Origin: Candidatus Vallotiella sp. (ex Adelges kitamiensis) | GTDB lineage: Bacteria; Pseudomonadota; Gammaproteobacteria; Burkholderiales; Burkholderiaceae | DNA length: 64,000 nucleotides | Assembly (NCBI RefSeq): GCF_020342435.1 | Contig: NZ_CP080504.1 | Span: 211,698 to 275,697, forward strand | Direction of reading: 5' to 3' | In this document: positions 1 to 8,989 of the stretch, one piece after another | Layout: each line of letters starts with the position of its first letter | Position numbering within the stretch: position 1 is the stretch's first letter | Translations under genes and position numbers: made by a program | Notes under the pieces: generated by a model | Seen by the model: the letters and a program-made list of their open reading frames with translations, nothing else | Database searches by the model: none | Told to the model about the DNA's origin: nothing

Positions 1-55
1 ATTACAATACGCTTTACGATATTCTAAACTAATTAACTCTAACCTAGAGTCTAAT

Positions 56-1069
56 ATGCTGCAGGCGGATTATGCCCTGCGAAATTACAATGCATTTGGC
101 TTTGACGTGCACGCAAGAATAGGTGGTCTAATTCGCTCAGAAACTGCTCTTGCTAAGCTACGCACTGATAAATGTATAGCTAGTATGCCGCGTATAGTGC
201 TTGGCGCGGGTAGCAATATCGTATTTACTCGCGACTTTGATGGTTTGGCTCTTGTTATTGATTTGCGTGGAAAGCGTATTGTCTCGCAGACTGACGACGC
301 TTATATCGTCGAGGGCGCTGCAGGTGAACGATGGCACGACTTTGTATACTGGACGCTGCAACAAGGTATGCCTGGATTAGAAAATCTTGCATTGATCCCT
401 GGTACTGTTGGTGCTGCTCCAGTACAAAATATTGGTGCATACGGCCTCGAACTTGTTGAGCGCTTTGAACGCTTGCGTGCATTTGATATGATCGATGGGC
501 GTATCGTAGAGCTTAATGTGCAAGAATGCGCATTCGGATATCGTGATAGCATATTTAAGAATGCGGCCCGCGGACAGCTGATTATTTTGTCTGTTATATT
601 TCGTTTGCCAAAGCGGTGGTATGCACGCGATTCATATGCGGATATTACAAGTCGGCTTGCTATGAATAAGATTAGCGAGCCGACAGCACAACAAATTTTT
701 GATGTGGTTACTGCGATCCGCCGTGAAAAGCTACCTGATCCTGCAGTCTTAGGGAACGTGGGAAGCTTTTTTAAAAATCCAATTGTCAGTGCTGAGTATT
801 TTGCAGCTCTGCAGGCAAAAGAACCGGATATCGTCTTCTATGCACAATGCGATAGTCGTGTAAAGTTATCTGCCGGCTGGATGATTGATCAATGCGGATG
901 GAAAGAGCGCTCAATCGGCGGAGCTGCTGTACATAAAAGCCAGGCTCTTGTGCTAGTCAATCGTGGCGGCGCAACCGGAGAACAAGTGTTAGAACTAGCG
1001 CAAGTAATTCGAGCCGATGTTAGACAGCGCTTCGGTGTGGAACTAGACATAGAACCGCTTGTCGTCTGA
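56..1069 (+). CDS. murB: UDP-N-acetylmuramate dehydrogenase
   Basis: Reduces UDP-GlcNAc-enolpyruvate to UDP-MurNAc with NADPH and FAD, the second committed step of peptidoglycan precursor synthesis in the cytoplasm. The 337-residue product has the FAD-binding stretch GAGSNIV (50-56), PGTVGAAPVQNIGAYG (116-131), the YRDS motif with Arg163, the catalytic Ser237 in GNVGSFFKNP and the C-terminal Glu333 in DIEPLVV. Length matches the E. coli enzyme (342). It is a type I MurB. The ATG at 56 is the first start and gives a normal N-terminus. Transcribed away from argF, with a small spacer after it. All expected catalytic residues are present, so it should be functional. Confidence 0.96.
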   Translation: MLQADYALRNYNAFGFDVHARIGGLIRSETALAKLRTDKCIASMPRIVLGAGSNIVFTRDFDGLALVIDLRGKRIVSQTDDAYIVEGAAGERWHDFVYWTLQQGMPGLENLALIPGTVGAAPVQNIGAYGLELVERFERLRAFDMIDGRIVELNVQECAFGYRDSIFKNAARGQLIILSVIFRLPKRWYARDSYADITSRLAMNKISEPTAQQIFDVVTAIRREKLPDPAVLGNVGSFFKNPIVSAEYFAALQAKEPDIVFYAQCDSRVKLSAGWMIDQCGWKERSIGGAAVHKSQALVLVNRGGATGEQVLELAQVIRADVRQRFGVELDIEPLVV

Positions 1070-1226
1070 ATCTTGAATTCAAAAACCGATTCTAATATGC
1101 CTACAATATTAGCGTAAGCTATGCGACGCTGTATATATTTGCACAGTAAATTTATGCATACAACGCACTGAAACAGTGCAGTTTAACTACTTATTTGCCG
1201 TTATGACACTCAGTCAATATTAAAAT

Positions 1227-2159
1227 TTAATAATTCAGGCGACCAAGCATTAAAAATTCTATTAACGCTTTTTGTACATGCAGTCGGTTTTCAGCTTCAT
1301 CCCATACCACGCTCTGTTGACCATCAATAACATCAGCACTTACTTCCTCTCCACGATGTGTAGGTAGACAATGCATAAATAGCGCGTCGGGCTGCGCAAG
1401 TGCCATTAGTTTCGCATCGACACACCAATCTGAAAATGCAACTTTACGTATATCATTTTCTTGTTCGAAACCCATACTAGTCCAGACATCGGTCGTAATT
1501 AAGTGAGCACCCTCGCAAGTAGCGCACGGATCATCCGTTTCCTCAACTGAGGTTAAATGTTTGGGGTCAATCGATGCATGATTAAGTCTATATCCAGGCG
1601 GTGTTGACACACGAAGTTTAAAACCGAGGATATGTGCTGCTTCAATCCATGTGTAGGCCATATTATTCGCATCACCTACCCAGGCGACAGTTTTTCCACG
1701 AATCGGCCCTCGATGCTCATGGAATGTAAAGACGTCAGCTAGAACCTGGCACGGATGGTACTCATTAGTCAGTCCATTGATAACTGGAACTCGTGAATTC
1801 TCTGCAAAGCGACGTAATATGTCCTGCCCGAATGTTCGAATCATAATGATATCAACCATTCTTGATATAACCTGTGCAGCGTCCTCGATTGGTTCACCCC
1901 GACCTAATTGAGTATCGCGCGTGTTCATAAAAACGGCGTGACCACCCAGTTGGAAAATACCAGCCTCGAACGAGAGTCGCGTACGCGTCGAGTTTTTCTC
2001 AAAGATCATAGCTAGCGTACGATCGTGTAACGGGTGGTAAGTTTCGTAGTTTTTAAACTTCTGTTTCAGAATTCGACTACGCTCTAGTACGTAGTCATAA
2101 TCTTCAGCAGAAAAATCTTGGAACCGCAGGTAGTGGCGAATTGTCTTAGTAGAGGTCAT
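1227..2159 (-). CDS. argF: ornithine carbamoyltransferase
   Basis: Converts ornithine and carbamoyl phosphate to citrulline in arginine biosynthesis. The 310-residue protein has the carbamoyl-phosphate loop STRTR (57-61), HPCQ (134-137) and the ornithine-binding HCLP (262-265), all at usual spacing. Length is normal for the anabolic enzyme. It faces away from the DUF3579 gene. The spacer upstream carries a possible -10 (TATATT) only 7 nt from the ATG and a 14-bp palindrome. argH is intact later in the window, whereas an argD-type aminotransferase gene is a pseudogene, so the completeness of the pathway depends on genes outside the window. Confidence 0.96.
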   Translation of the reverse strand: MTSTKTIRHYLRFQDFSAEDYDYVLERSRILKQKFKNYETYHPLHDRTLAMIFEKNSTRTRLSFEAGIFQLGGHAVFMNTRDTQLGRGEPIEDAAQVISRMVDIIMIRTFGQDILRRFAENSRVPVINGLTNEYHPCQVLADVFTFHEHRGPIRGKTVAWVGDANNMAYTWIEAAHILGFKLRVSTPPGYRLNHASIDPKHLTSVEETDDPCATCEGAHLITTDVWTSMGFEQENDIRKVAFSDWCVDAKLMALAQPDALFMHCLPTHRGEEVSADVIDGQQSVVWDEAENRLHVQKALIEFLMLGRLNY

Positions 2160-2538
2160 AAAAACAAATATAGCTGACTAGCGCTAGTCGATCATAAAGC
2201 GCTGCCATTTGCTATGTTAATAAACATCACGCAGCATAAAGGATTTTGTTGTCTTTGACGAGTCACCTGTCTGTATGCCACTATAACTGCTAGTTTGGTA
2301 CGATAATTGTTTAGTCTATTATTAGATATCAAAGATATGATATGAGAATTATAAAAACTTTAGATTAAGCATCTCACGCGTCGTAGCGCACCACAGTGAG
2401 GAAACGTATCAGCTATAATAAGTAAGTTTCTCGGCGAGTTCACCATTAAGGTGTCGCCCGGCAGTGGGTCGTGGGGAACACGCCCGTGTGCTGTAAAATC
2501 TCCGGGTATCGTCGGGGTTGTCTTTCGGGGTGTTCCAC
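2160..2538. other. intergenic region argF/DUF3579 with GC-rich leader
   Basis: The left part is AT-rich with no coding signal. From about 2430 to 2538 the sequence becomes clearly more GC-rich than the other spacers and can fold: CCCGG at 2457-2461 pairs with CCGGG at 2502-2506, enclosing CGTG/CACG (2470-2473 with 2479-2482). A TATAAT at 2414-2419 would start a leader of about 110 nt in front of the DUF3579 gene. No known riboswitch class is recognised. Confidence 0.4.
2167..2189 (-). promoter_or_regulatory. candidate argF -10 box and 14-bp palindrome
   Basis: Read on the minus strand, TATATT lies at 2172-2167, 7 nt before the argF ATG, which would put transcription start within 1-2 nt of the start codon. 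A perfect palindrome GACTAGCGCTAGTC occupies 2176-2189 immediately upstream, where a spacer between -35 and -10 would be. No good -35 is visible. The operator idea is inference. Confidence 0.3.
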
Positions 2539-2889
2539 ATGGGCGACTCATTATCCTCAACCGAGTATTTCATTCAAGGAATTACTAAGAGTGGAAAAAA
2601 GTTTCGGCCGAGTGACTGGTCAGAGCGGCTATGTGGTGTGCTATCTTCGTTTGGCCCAGGCGCAACAGGACCCAACGCAAAGTTAAAGTATTCGCTATAT
2701 GTCCGACCTGTTATGCTCGGTGATATTAAGACGGTGATTGTCGATTCTCGACTGCGTGACATTGAGCCTATGGCTTTCGATTTCGTTATGAAATTCGCGC
2801 GAGACAACGATCTATTGATGACTGAAGCTTGTGAACTGCCGACAGAACATCCAGCGCATCAAGCCTTACCTATACGAAGAGGGGATTAG
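2539..2889 (+). CDS. DUF3579 family protein
   Basis: Small conserved betaproteobacterial protein of unknown function (116 residues from the ATG at 2539). Diagnostic family stretches are FFIQGIT-like (here YFIQGITKSGKKFRPSDW), followed by RLCGV and RLRDIEPMAFDFV. An ATG at 2518 in the same frame would add 7 residues, but the 2539 start matches the family's N-terminus. It sits in the usual Burkholderia neighbourhood between argF and rpsT. The lack of frameshifts or stops in a genome losing genes suggests it is still under selection. Function is not known. Confidence 0.85.
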   Translation: MGDSLSSTEYFIQGITKSGKKFRPSDWSERLCGVLSSFGPGATGPNAKLKYSLYVRPVMLGDIKTVIVDSRLRDIEPMAFDFVMKFARDNDLLMTEACELPTEHPAHQALPIRRGD

Positions 2890-3032
2890 GGCTCTATACT
2901 GCTGAGCAATTTTAGGGGACTAGCTTGTTGCTTAGCTAGATTAGAGAGTGTTGGTATTACGTTAATTTAACCATTGAGTTTTACTTAACTGTATTTTCTT
3001 ACTTTATGCTTTTAATGTGACTAATTAAATGA

Positions 3033-3308
3033 TTACGCTGTAGATTGCGCTAAACCTTTTATAGCAGCGGTTAGGCGGCTCTTGTGGCGAGCGGCCTTGT
3101 TTTTATGGATGATCTTCTTATCGGCTATGATATCTAGTGTCTTAGATGATTGCCTTAATACCTCGGCAGCTCTTGCCTTGTCGCCAGAGTGAATTGCTTT
3201 ACGCACAACCTTAATTGCAGTACGCATTTTTGAGCGCAGCGCAGAATTGTGTGAATTGGCTTTCGCGGCCTGACGAGCACGCTTGCGCGCTTGCGTGGAG
3301 TTAGCCAT
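3033..3308 (-). CDS. rpsT: 30S ribosomal protein S20
   Basis: Primary 16S rRNA-binding protein of the small subunit. The product from the ATG at 3308 is 91 residues, beginning [16 protein letters not shown] as in other S20 proteins and rich in Lys/Arg; the frame stays open upstream but an extended start would be atypical. A purine-rich GGAT lies about 10 nt before the start. A good sigma70-type promoter is found 70-100 nt upstream. Neighbours argF, DUF3579 and murJ match the Burkholderia arrangement. Confidence 0.96.
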   Translation of the reverse strand: MANSTQARKRARQAAKANSHNSALRSKMRTAIKVVRKAIHSGDKARAAEVLRQSSKTLDIIADKKIIHKNKAARHKSRLTAAIKGLAQSTA

Positions 3309-3380
3309 GACGGTTTTTATCCTGTTTACAACGAAATTTGAGCATAAAACGCACACTCATTGTATTTTTGATTAAAAATC

Positions 3381-3409
3381 ATCATATCATTAAAATAAAA
3401 AAGTCGCAA
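3381..3409 (-). promoter_or_regulatory. sigma70-type promoter of rpsT
   Basis: On the minus strand, -35 TTGCGA (3409-3404) and -10 TATGAT (3386-3381) are separated by exactly 17 nt. This is the best canonical promoter I found in the window, pointing at rpsT with a leader of about 65 nt. Confidence 0.6.
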
Positions 3410-3601
3410 TCGACACTTCTTTTTTTCGTAAGGTAGAAAAATATAGTCAGCTTCTCGGCTGCAGTAGTAATAGGTAAGACAACGGTTATTTGCTATCGCT
3501 ACAGAACTCTATTAATAGAGAACCGCCCCGCCTCTGGGATAAGTACTATGCTTGCTCCCCTTATCAAAAAAGGCTACTGCAGCATAGCCTAATCGTTTCT
3601 G

Positions 3602-3628
3602 TTAACACAAGATCTCCCCCGTTATAAT
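3602..3628 (+). promoter_or_regulatory. murJ promoter, probably leaderless transcript
   Basis: A perfect TATAAT at 3623-3628 ends 8 nt before the murJ ATG at 3637, so transcription should begin about 2 nt before the start codon. TTAACA at 3602-3607 is a possible -35 at a short 15-nt spacing. There is no room for a Shine-Dalgarno. Confidence 0.45.
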
Positions 3629-3636
3629 GTTGCTGT

Positions 3637-5187
3637 ATGAATCTACTCCGCACTCTTTTTACTGTTACCACCTTTACTCTGCTTTCCAGGATTACCGGAT
3701 TAGCGCGCGAAGTATTGATTGCCCGCATTTTTGGCGCTAGCTTGTATACTGATGCGTTCAATGTCGCGTTCCGTATTCCGAATCTACTGCGCCGGCTTTC
3801 TGCTGAGGGCGCGTTTTCGCAGGCATTTGTGCCGATTCTAGCGGAGTTTAAGAGTCAGAAGGGGCATGATGCGACGCGCGCATTAGTTAATGCGACCGGC
3901 ATTGTATTGGCTTGGGTTTTAGTCGTCTTTTCGACTCTAGGAATTGTTGGCTCTGGATTTGTTGTATGGGTGGTTGCATCAGGGTTGAATCATAATGATC
4001 AGATATTTGCACTTTCGGTAACGATGACTCGGATTATGTTTCCGTACATCTTATTGATCTCGCTGACTTCGCTAGCATCTAGCGTCTTAAATACTTATCA
4101 GAATTTTTCGCTTCCGGCATTTTCGCCTGTCCTTCTTAATGTTAGCTTCATTTTTGGAACGTTAGTTATCGCACCGCGCTTGGAGACTCCAATCTATGCG
4201 CTTGCTCTTGCGGTGTTAGCTGGCGGTGTTCTGCAGCTACTCATTCAACTTCTGGGTCTAAAACGAGTTGAAATGATGCCGCAGATTAGGCCTAATCTGG
4301 CCCAAGCATTAGCCCACCCCGGAATTAAGCGTGTTTTGTTAAAAATGATGCCAGCCAGTTTCGCGGTATCGGTCGCCCAGCTATCTCTGATTGTTAATAC
4401 CAATATTGCTTCGCACCTATTGCCAGGTAGCGTATCGTGGTTATCTTACGCAGATCGACTAATGGAGTTCCCAACAGCGTTGCTAGGTGGTGCGATCGGA
4501 ACAATTTTATTACCTAATTTATCTAAAGCACATGTAGATGCCAACGCAGAAGAGTACTCAGCGCTGCTCGATTGGGGTTTACGGCTTACGTTTCTACTAG
4601 CCGCTCCTAGTGCTGTTGCATTATTTGTCTATGCAAAACCTTTAACGGCTACATTGTTTAATTACGGACGGTTTTCTGGCTATGACGTTGTAATGGTATC
4701 GCGTGCTTTAGCTGCTTATGGGGTAGGGTTGCTTGGGTTGATCCTGACTAAGATCCTTGCGCCCGGTTTCTATGCTAAACAGGACATCAAAACACCGGTA
4801 AAAATTGCATTAATAGTAGCAGGCATCACACAATTGTGTAATATCGTATTTGTGCCCTATTTTGCACATGCGGGCCTATCACTGAGTATTAGTATTGGTG
4901 CATGCGTAAATGCACTACTACTGTTTACGGGCTTGCGTCGGCGTTCAATCTATATACCATCAGCTGGATGGGGCGTGTTTTTTCTGCAATTAATTAGCGC
5001 GTGCCTAATGCTTGCTGGCGCGATGTACTGGTTTACCGGGTTGGTTGATTGGGTGGCATTAGGGCATTATCCGGGCATGCGTATTGCTGCATTAGGGGTG
5101 ACGCTAGTTATACTTGCAATACTATATTTTGCGATATTATTTCTGACGGGCTTTAAGTATGCATACTTTTATCGCTACGTGAAATAA
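3637..5187 (+). CDS. murJ: lipid II flippase MurJ
   Basis: Inner-membrane flippase that moves lipid II to the periplasm for peptidoglycan assembly; MOP exporter superfamily. The 516-residue product is hydrophobic throughout with about 14 membrane segments. The N-terminal family signature SRITGLAREVLIARIFGAS and the cytoplasmic FRIPNLLRRLSAEGAFSQAF (residues about 46-65) are intact. Length matches E. coli (511). The TATAAT nearly abuts the ATG, so the mRNA may be leaderless. Confidence 0.95.
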   Translation: MNLLRTLFTVTTFTLLSRITGLAREVLIARIFGASLYTDAFNVAFRIPNLLRRLSAEGAFSQAFVPILAEFKSQKGHDATRALVNATGIVLAWVLVVFSTLGIVGSGFVVWVVASGLNHNDQIFALSVTMTRIMFPYILLISLTSLASSVLNTYQNFSLPAFSPVLLNVSFIFGTLVIAPRLETPIYALALAVLAGGVLQLLIQLLGLKRVEMMPQIRPNLAQALAHPGIKRVLLKMMPASFAVSVAQLSLIVNTNIASHLLPGSVSWLSYADRLMEFPTALLGGAIGTILLPNLSKAHVDANAEEYSALLDWGLRLTFLLAAPSAVALFVYAKPLTATLFNYGRFSGYDVVMVSRALAAYGVGLLGLILTKILAPGFYAKQDIKTPVKIALIVAGITQLCNIVFVPYFAHAGLSLSISIGACVNALLLFTGLRRRSIYIPSAGWGVFFLQLISACLMLAGAMYWFTGLVDWVALGHYPGMRIAALGVTLVILAILYFAILFLTGFKYAYFYRYVK

Positions 5188-5741
5188 CGGATTTATGATG
5201 CTTTCTTGAGGCTTGATTTTATTTGATACTAGAGCTGCGAATAAGCGAGCTGATCAATTTATCTTTAGGCAAGAATTAGATCGATAAATCGCTAACACGC
5301 TATAGAACGAGTTACTATGCTTGGAAAGCGTAGTAGAAAAGTAGTCGTGTGAATTTTGTATAAGTTGAAGCTATTTCGGCAGCTCATTAAATGATAGCGA
5401 GAGTTAGTATCTATTTAGCTGCAATTCAGCATTTCACTGATAGAGCTGGAAAATAACTGGGTGATTGTAGTGCTGAGCATTATTTTGCGCTTCACTTTGC
5501 GCCTGAATCAGAACTTTATTTGGAGATATTGGTTTTTTATTGCACGTTACTCTGGAGTTTTTCTTGCCTTCGAGAAACCTATGGCACTACTTTTTACGAT
5601 AAAAGTTTAGTGGATCTGTATATGAATCTGCAATTGTTTTCTTCTAACATCGCTACTTTTTTTAACCTTTTATGAGTTTCCGCTGCATGGCTAAAAGATT
5701 ATGGTAATCTCGGATTCGTTGTGTGTTGGGTAACACACGCT
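5188..5741. other. gene-poor spacer between murJ and adk
   Basis: Spacer of 554 bp between convergent genes. No reading frame of convincing family membership. Some stretches (about 5460-5600) look like eroded coding sequence but I could not assign them. Confidence 0.5.
5721..5738 (-). terminator. hairpin 3 nt after adk stop
   Basis: Perfect 7-bp inverted repeat GTGTGTT-loop-AACACAC with a 4-nt loop starts 3 nt beyond the adk stop codon. There is no clear T tract, so termination strength is uncertain. Confidence 0.4.
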
Positions 5742-6413
5742 CTATGCTAATGACTTTAGAACGTCAAACACATTTTTTCGGATCTCATAAACTGAGCCGC
5801 GCCCAGATATTTTTCTGTACCTTGGGGGACTTAGCCCATTCTCAGCACCTCGCTGCGCCCATTGCATATAGTAGTTAATTAATGGGTACGTTTGTATAAG
5901 ATAGACTTCTAGGCGCTTACAGACTGTTTCTTTTTTATCGTCATTGCGTTGAATAAGAGGTTCGCCGGTTACATCATCGATCCAGTCAAACTCTGGTGGG
6001 TTAAATTTAATATGATAGGTGCGTCCAGATGCTGGATGCGTGCGCCGCCCACTCATGCGTTCAATAATCTCGTTGAATGGTACGTTAATTTCCAGTACAT
6101 AGTTAATCTCTACGCCAGCTTTCTTCATTGCATCAGCCTGAGGGATCGTTCTCGGAAAGCCGTCGAATAGATAGCCATTCTTACAATCTTCTTGCTCTAG
6201 CCTTTCTTTAACAAGTTCGATAGTTAGCGCATCTGGAACAAGATCACCTGCGTCCATATAGCGCTTGGCTTCGATGCCAAGCGCTGTTCCGGATTTTACG
6301 GCTTCGCGTAACATATCGCCGGTTGAGATTTTTGGAATGGAAAACTCGTCCTTGATGAAGTTTGCCTGGGTGCCCTTGCCCGCCCCGGGGGCGCCTAACA
6401 GGATTAAACGCAT
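5742..6413 (-). CDS. adk: adenylate kinase
   Basis: Interconverts ATP + AMP and 2 ADP. The 223-residue protein has the P-loop GAPGAGKG (7-14), the AMP-binding STGDMLR, FDGFPRT and a long-type LID domain (about 122-163) without zinc cysteines, as is usual in proteobacteria. Length is close to Burkholderia orthologues. Lies downstream of kdsB on the same strand, as in Burkholderia, but separated by a spacer of about 200 bp, so co-transcription is uncertain. Confidence 0.97.
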   Translation of the reverse strand: MRLILLGAPGAGKGTQANFIKDEFSIPKISTGDMLREAVKSGTALGIEAKRYMDAGDLVPDALTIELVKERLEQEDCKNGYLFDGFPRTIPQADAMKKAGVEINYVLEINVPFNEIIERMSGRRTHPASGRTYHIKFNPPEFDWIDDVTGEPLIQRNDDKKETVCKRLEVYLIQTYPLINYYMQWAQRGAENGLSPPRYRKISGRGSVYEIRKNVFDVLKSLA

Positions 6414-6610
6414 AGTAATTATCTCCGAGATGGCTTGTAAATTCGCGGGCGACTTATTAATATTGAACGCTAATCTAACTTGCTATAATTTAACATTCGC
6501 TTTAGACGATTTGTCGCTAATAAATATTATACATACTGCCCATTCTATTTATTTCTATTAGAGTGCGCAGTATAAACTTTCAACTATGCCATGTGGATAT
6601 AACCCTTTAT

Positions 6611-7426
6611 TTATATATCGAGCATCGCGCGAACTCGCTCTAAGTCTGCTGGCGTGTCGACCCCGGGGGCAGACGCTTGTGATGTAATCAACACCGCGAT
6701 CCTTTCTCCATGCCATATCGCTCGTAGTTGCTCGAGGGCCTCAGTAATTTCGATAGGCGCCTGTGTAAGCTTAGGATAGCCTCTCAGGAAGTTAGCGCGA
6801 TATGCATATAAGCCGATATGGCGGTATATTACCGTAGTGTTTAGCGCAAGTGACCGAGTGCTGTTAATCTCGGGTGAAGTATTGCTCTCTGAATTCCATC
6901 TCTGCCGATACACATCATGTGACCATGGAATTGGCGCACGAGAAAAATATAATGCGATGCCGCGGGCGTCAAGGACCACCTTTACAATATTTGGATTAAA
7001 AACCTCTGCTAGCTCAACAATAGGATGAGCCGCAGTAGCAATTGCACAATCCTGATGAGCAGCTAGGTGCGCAGCAACACTCGCGATCAGATGTGGTTCG
7101 ATTAGAGGTTCATCGCCCTGCACATTAACTATTAGCGTATCGTCTGGAAATCTACAGGCTTCAACCACTTCAGCTAGTCGATCAGTGCCGGTCAGATGAT
7201 CAGTTCGAGTGAGCAGTGCCTCAATACCGTGGGCCCGACACGCATGAATTACAACTTCAGCGTCGGTGGCAATTAGTACGCGGCTTGCGCCTGAGGCGAG
7301 GGCTCGCTCGGCTACGTGCACTACCATAGGCTTACGAGCTAGCTCGGCTAGCGGTTTTTGAGGCAAACGAGTAGATGCGAGACGAGCCGGAACGATAACA
7401 ATAAATGGAACTTCGGTATGCATCAT
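6611..7426 (-). CDS. kdsB: 3-deoxy-manno-octulosonate cytidylyltransferase
   Basis: Activates KDO as CMP-KDO for lipid A-core synthesis. The product is 271 residues from the ATG at 7426, one nt after the TGA stop of the trm112 gene, which implies translational coupling; an adjacent ATG (7423) and an upstream in-frame ATG (7462) are alternatives. The nucleotide-binding [14 protein letters not shown] is near the N-terminus and NVQGDEPLI is intact. A somewhat longer stretch before [15 protein letters not shown] than in E. coli (248 aa) is the only oddity. Operon lpxK-trm112-kdsB. Confidence 0.95.
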   Translation of the reverse strand: MMHTEVPFIVIVPARLASTRLPQKPLAELARKPMVVHVAERALASGASRVLIATDAEVVIHACRAHGIEALLTRTDHLTGTDRLAEVVEACRFPDDTLIVNVQGDEPLIEPHLIASVAAHLAAHQDCAIATAAHPIVELAEVFNPNIVKVVLDARGIALYFSRAPIPWSHDVYRQRWNSESNTSPEINSTRSLALNTTVIYRHIGLYAYRANFLRGYPKLTQAPIEITEALEQLRAIWHGERIAVLITSQASAPGVDTPADLERVRAMLDI

Positions 7427-7427
7427 C

Positions 7428-7622
7428 TCAATCGCTGTCAGGATTAACTGGTGCACCTTCAACTATATGACGTGCTTCATCAATTAGCATTACTGGAATG
7501 CCGTTTCGGATCGGGTATGCAAGCTTATCAGTATGACAAATTAGTTCCTGGGCGCTACGATTATGGTATAAAAATCCCTTACATAGCGGGCAGACAAGTA
7601 TTTCAAGCAGGCGAGCATCCAC
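7428..7622 (-). CDS. Trm112-like zinc ribbon protein
   Basis: Small Trm112 family protein (64 residues) of the kind encoded between lpxK and kdsB in betaproteobacteria. GTG at 7622 starts [16 protein letters not shown], matching the usual [12 protein letters not shown] N-terminus; an ATG at 7640 would add 6 residues. Shows CPLC, a later Cys in LICHTDK and the [17 protein letters not shown] signature. Overlaps the lpxK 3' end by about 20 nt and ends 1 nt before kdsB. In other organisms Trm112 activates methyltransferases; the role in this operon is not established. Confidence 0.88.
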   Translation of the reverse strand: MDARLLEILVCPLCKGFLYHNRSAQELICHTDKLAYPIRNGIPVMLIDEARHIVEGAPVNPDSD

Positions 7623-8634
7623 GAAGTTTCTCCACAACAAGTGTAATTAGACGAGGATCAAGTATGGCGTTGACAGGTACTGCCCATAGGCGTGGATCAC
7701 GCCAATATTTGCATTTTACCGCATCCTTTTCAGTAATGAGGATTGCGTCAGCTATATCAGTTATGAATGGATTCTCATTAAAAGCATAATGGTCAGGTAG
7801 CGCGCGTGTTTCAGGCGCGAGGCCGCTTGAACGAAGTGTTTTAAAAAAACGCTCTGGTGCGCCGATTCCAGCGGCAGCTAGAACGCGCTTGCCAGCAAAC
7901 TGAGCTAGCGGTCGGCGTAGATTCGGATTATCCAAATGCCATGCGTCGGTAGGCTGCAACGTCAGTGTAAAGGTCGATGGCCATGGTGGTAAACTAAGCT
8001 GATGAGAGTTATTGATCAGCGTCGCATCTCGGGTACGACTCAACGGTTCTCGTAGGGGTCCAGCTGGCAATAAAAACCCATTGCCAGCTAGCCGGTAGTC
8101 GAAGACTACCAGTTCGATGTCACGCGCTAGCTGATAATGCTGCAAGCCGTCATCGCTGATGATGACATCCACTTCACGATGAGCTTGCACCAATGCACGA
8201 GCTGCCGCAACGCGATCGGGGCAGACCCACACAGGCACACCAGTTCGTCGGAAAATTAATAGAGATTCATCGCCTGTCAACGCAGGTGTCGACGTAGGGC
8301 TGACCTCGATAGGCTGCACGATTCGTGCACCATAACCTCGCGATACTACACCCGGCGTAAACGCCGCATTGCGTAATGCATCAATAAGTGCAATTACGGT
8401 TGGCGTCTTGCCAGTGCCCCCAACCGTTACATTGCCTACCACCAAAATTGGCACGCTGATATGATGCGACTTGCGCCAGCTGTGAGTATACATAAGCCGG
8501 CGAAGTGCAGAGACGCCGTAAAACAATTTAGAAAAGGGCCATAGCATGTAAGCAAGCACGCCACGGCGCTGCCATTCGCGCGAGAACATATACCTGATAT
8601 GAGCAATAATAACGCGATGCAGTAGCATAGACAT
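7603..8634 (-). CDS. lpxK: tetraacyldisaccharide 4'-kinase
   Basis: Phosphorylates the 4' position of the lipid A disaccharide at the inner-membrane surface. The 343-residue product has a membrane-associated N-terminus, Walker A GGTGKTP (72-78) and the DDGLQH motif (161-166). Length is normal. First gene of lpxK-trm112-kdsB. Start at 8634 is the most upstream reasonable ATG; a second ATG lies two codons in. No strong Shine-Dalgarno is seen. Confidence 0.95.
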   Translation of the reverse strand: MSMLLHRVIIAHIRYMFSREWQRRGVLAYMLWPFSKLFYGVSALRRLMYTHSWRKSHHISVPILVVGNVTVGGTGKTPTVIALIDALRNAAFTPGVVSRGYGARIVQPIEVSPTSTPALTGDESLLIFRRTGVPVWVCPDRVAAARALVQAHREVDVIISDDGLQHYQLARDIELVVFDYRLAGNGFLLPAGPLREPLSRTRDATLINNSHQLSLPPWPSTFTLTLQPTDAWHLDNPNLRRPLAQFAGKRVLAAAGIGAPERFFKTLRSSGLAPETRALPDHYAFNENPFITDIADAILITEKDAVKCKYWRDPRLWAVPVNAILDPRLITLVVEKLRGCSPA

Positions 8635-8989
8635 AACAATAGAGCGAAGATAGAGTGCGGGTGTCGAGCGCCAGCATAGCTGGCCTCAACTCTTTATAAT
8701 AGCTTAGATAGTGTAATAACAGCCTAACCGTATCAGGCACCATACTGTTAAGAGACCCTAGATCCTATTTTTCTAAAATGAGATAAATGCTGATATACCA
8801 TCTCCATTTACATGGATAATTCCCCAGGAAAATCAAGGGCTGTGTTGGTGGGGATTATCACGCGAAAAAGTTTTCGGCGACTTTCAGCAGACTGGAATAT
8901 GCGAAAAGTTTAAAAAAACCGATGAAGCGGACGCACGGATAGCGCCGCTCTCTCGTGTCAAGCGAAGTAGGGAACTCTTTATTATTCTT
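8635..8989. other. divergent spacer lpxK/xseA
   Basis: 355 bp between divergent genes. No gene recognised. It should hold both promoters; a TATTAT sits about 4 nt before the xseA ATG. In Burkholderia exbB/exbD often precede lpxK, but I see no readable remnant of them. Confidence 0.4.
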
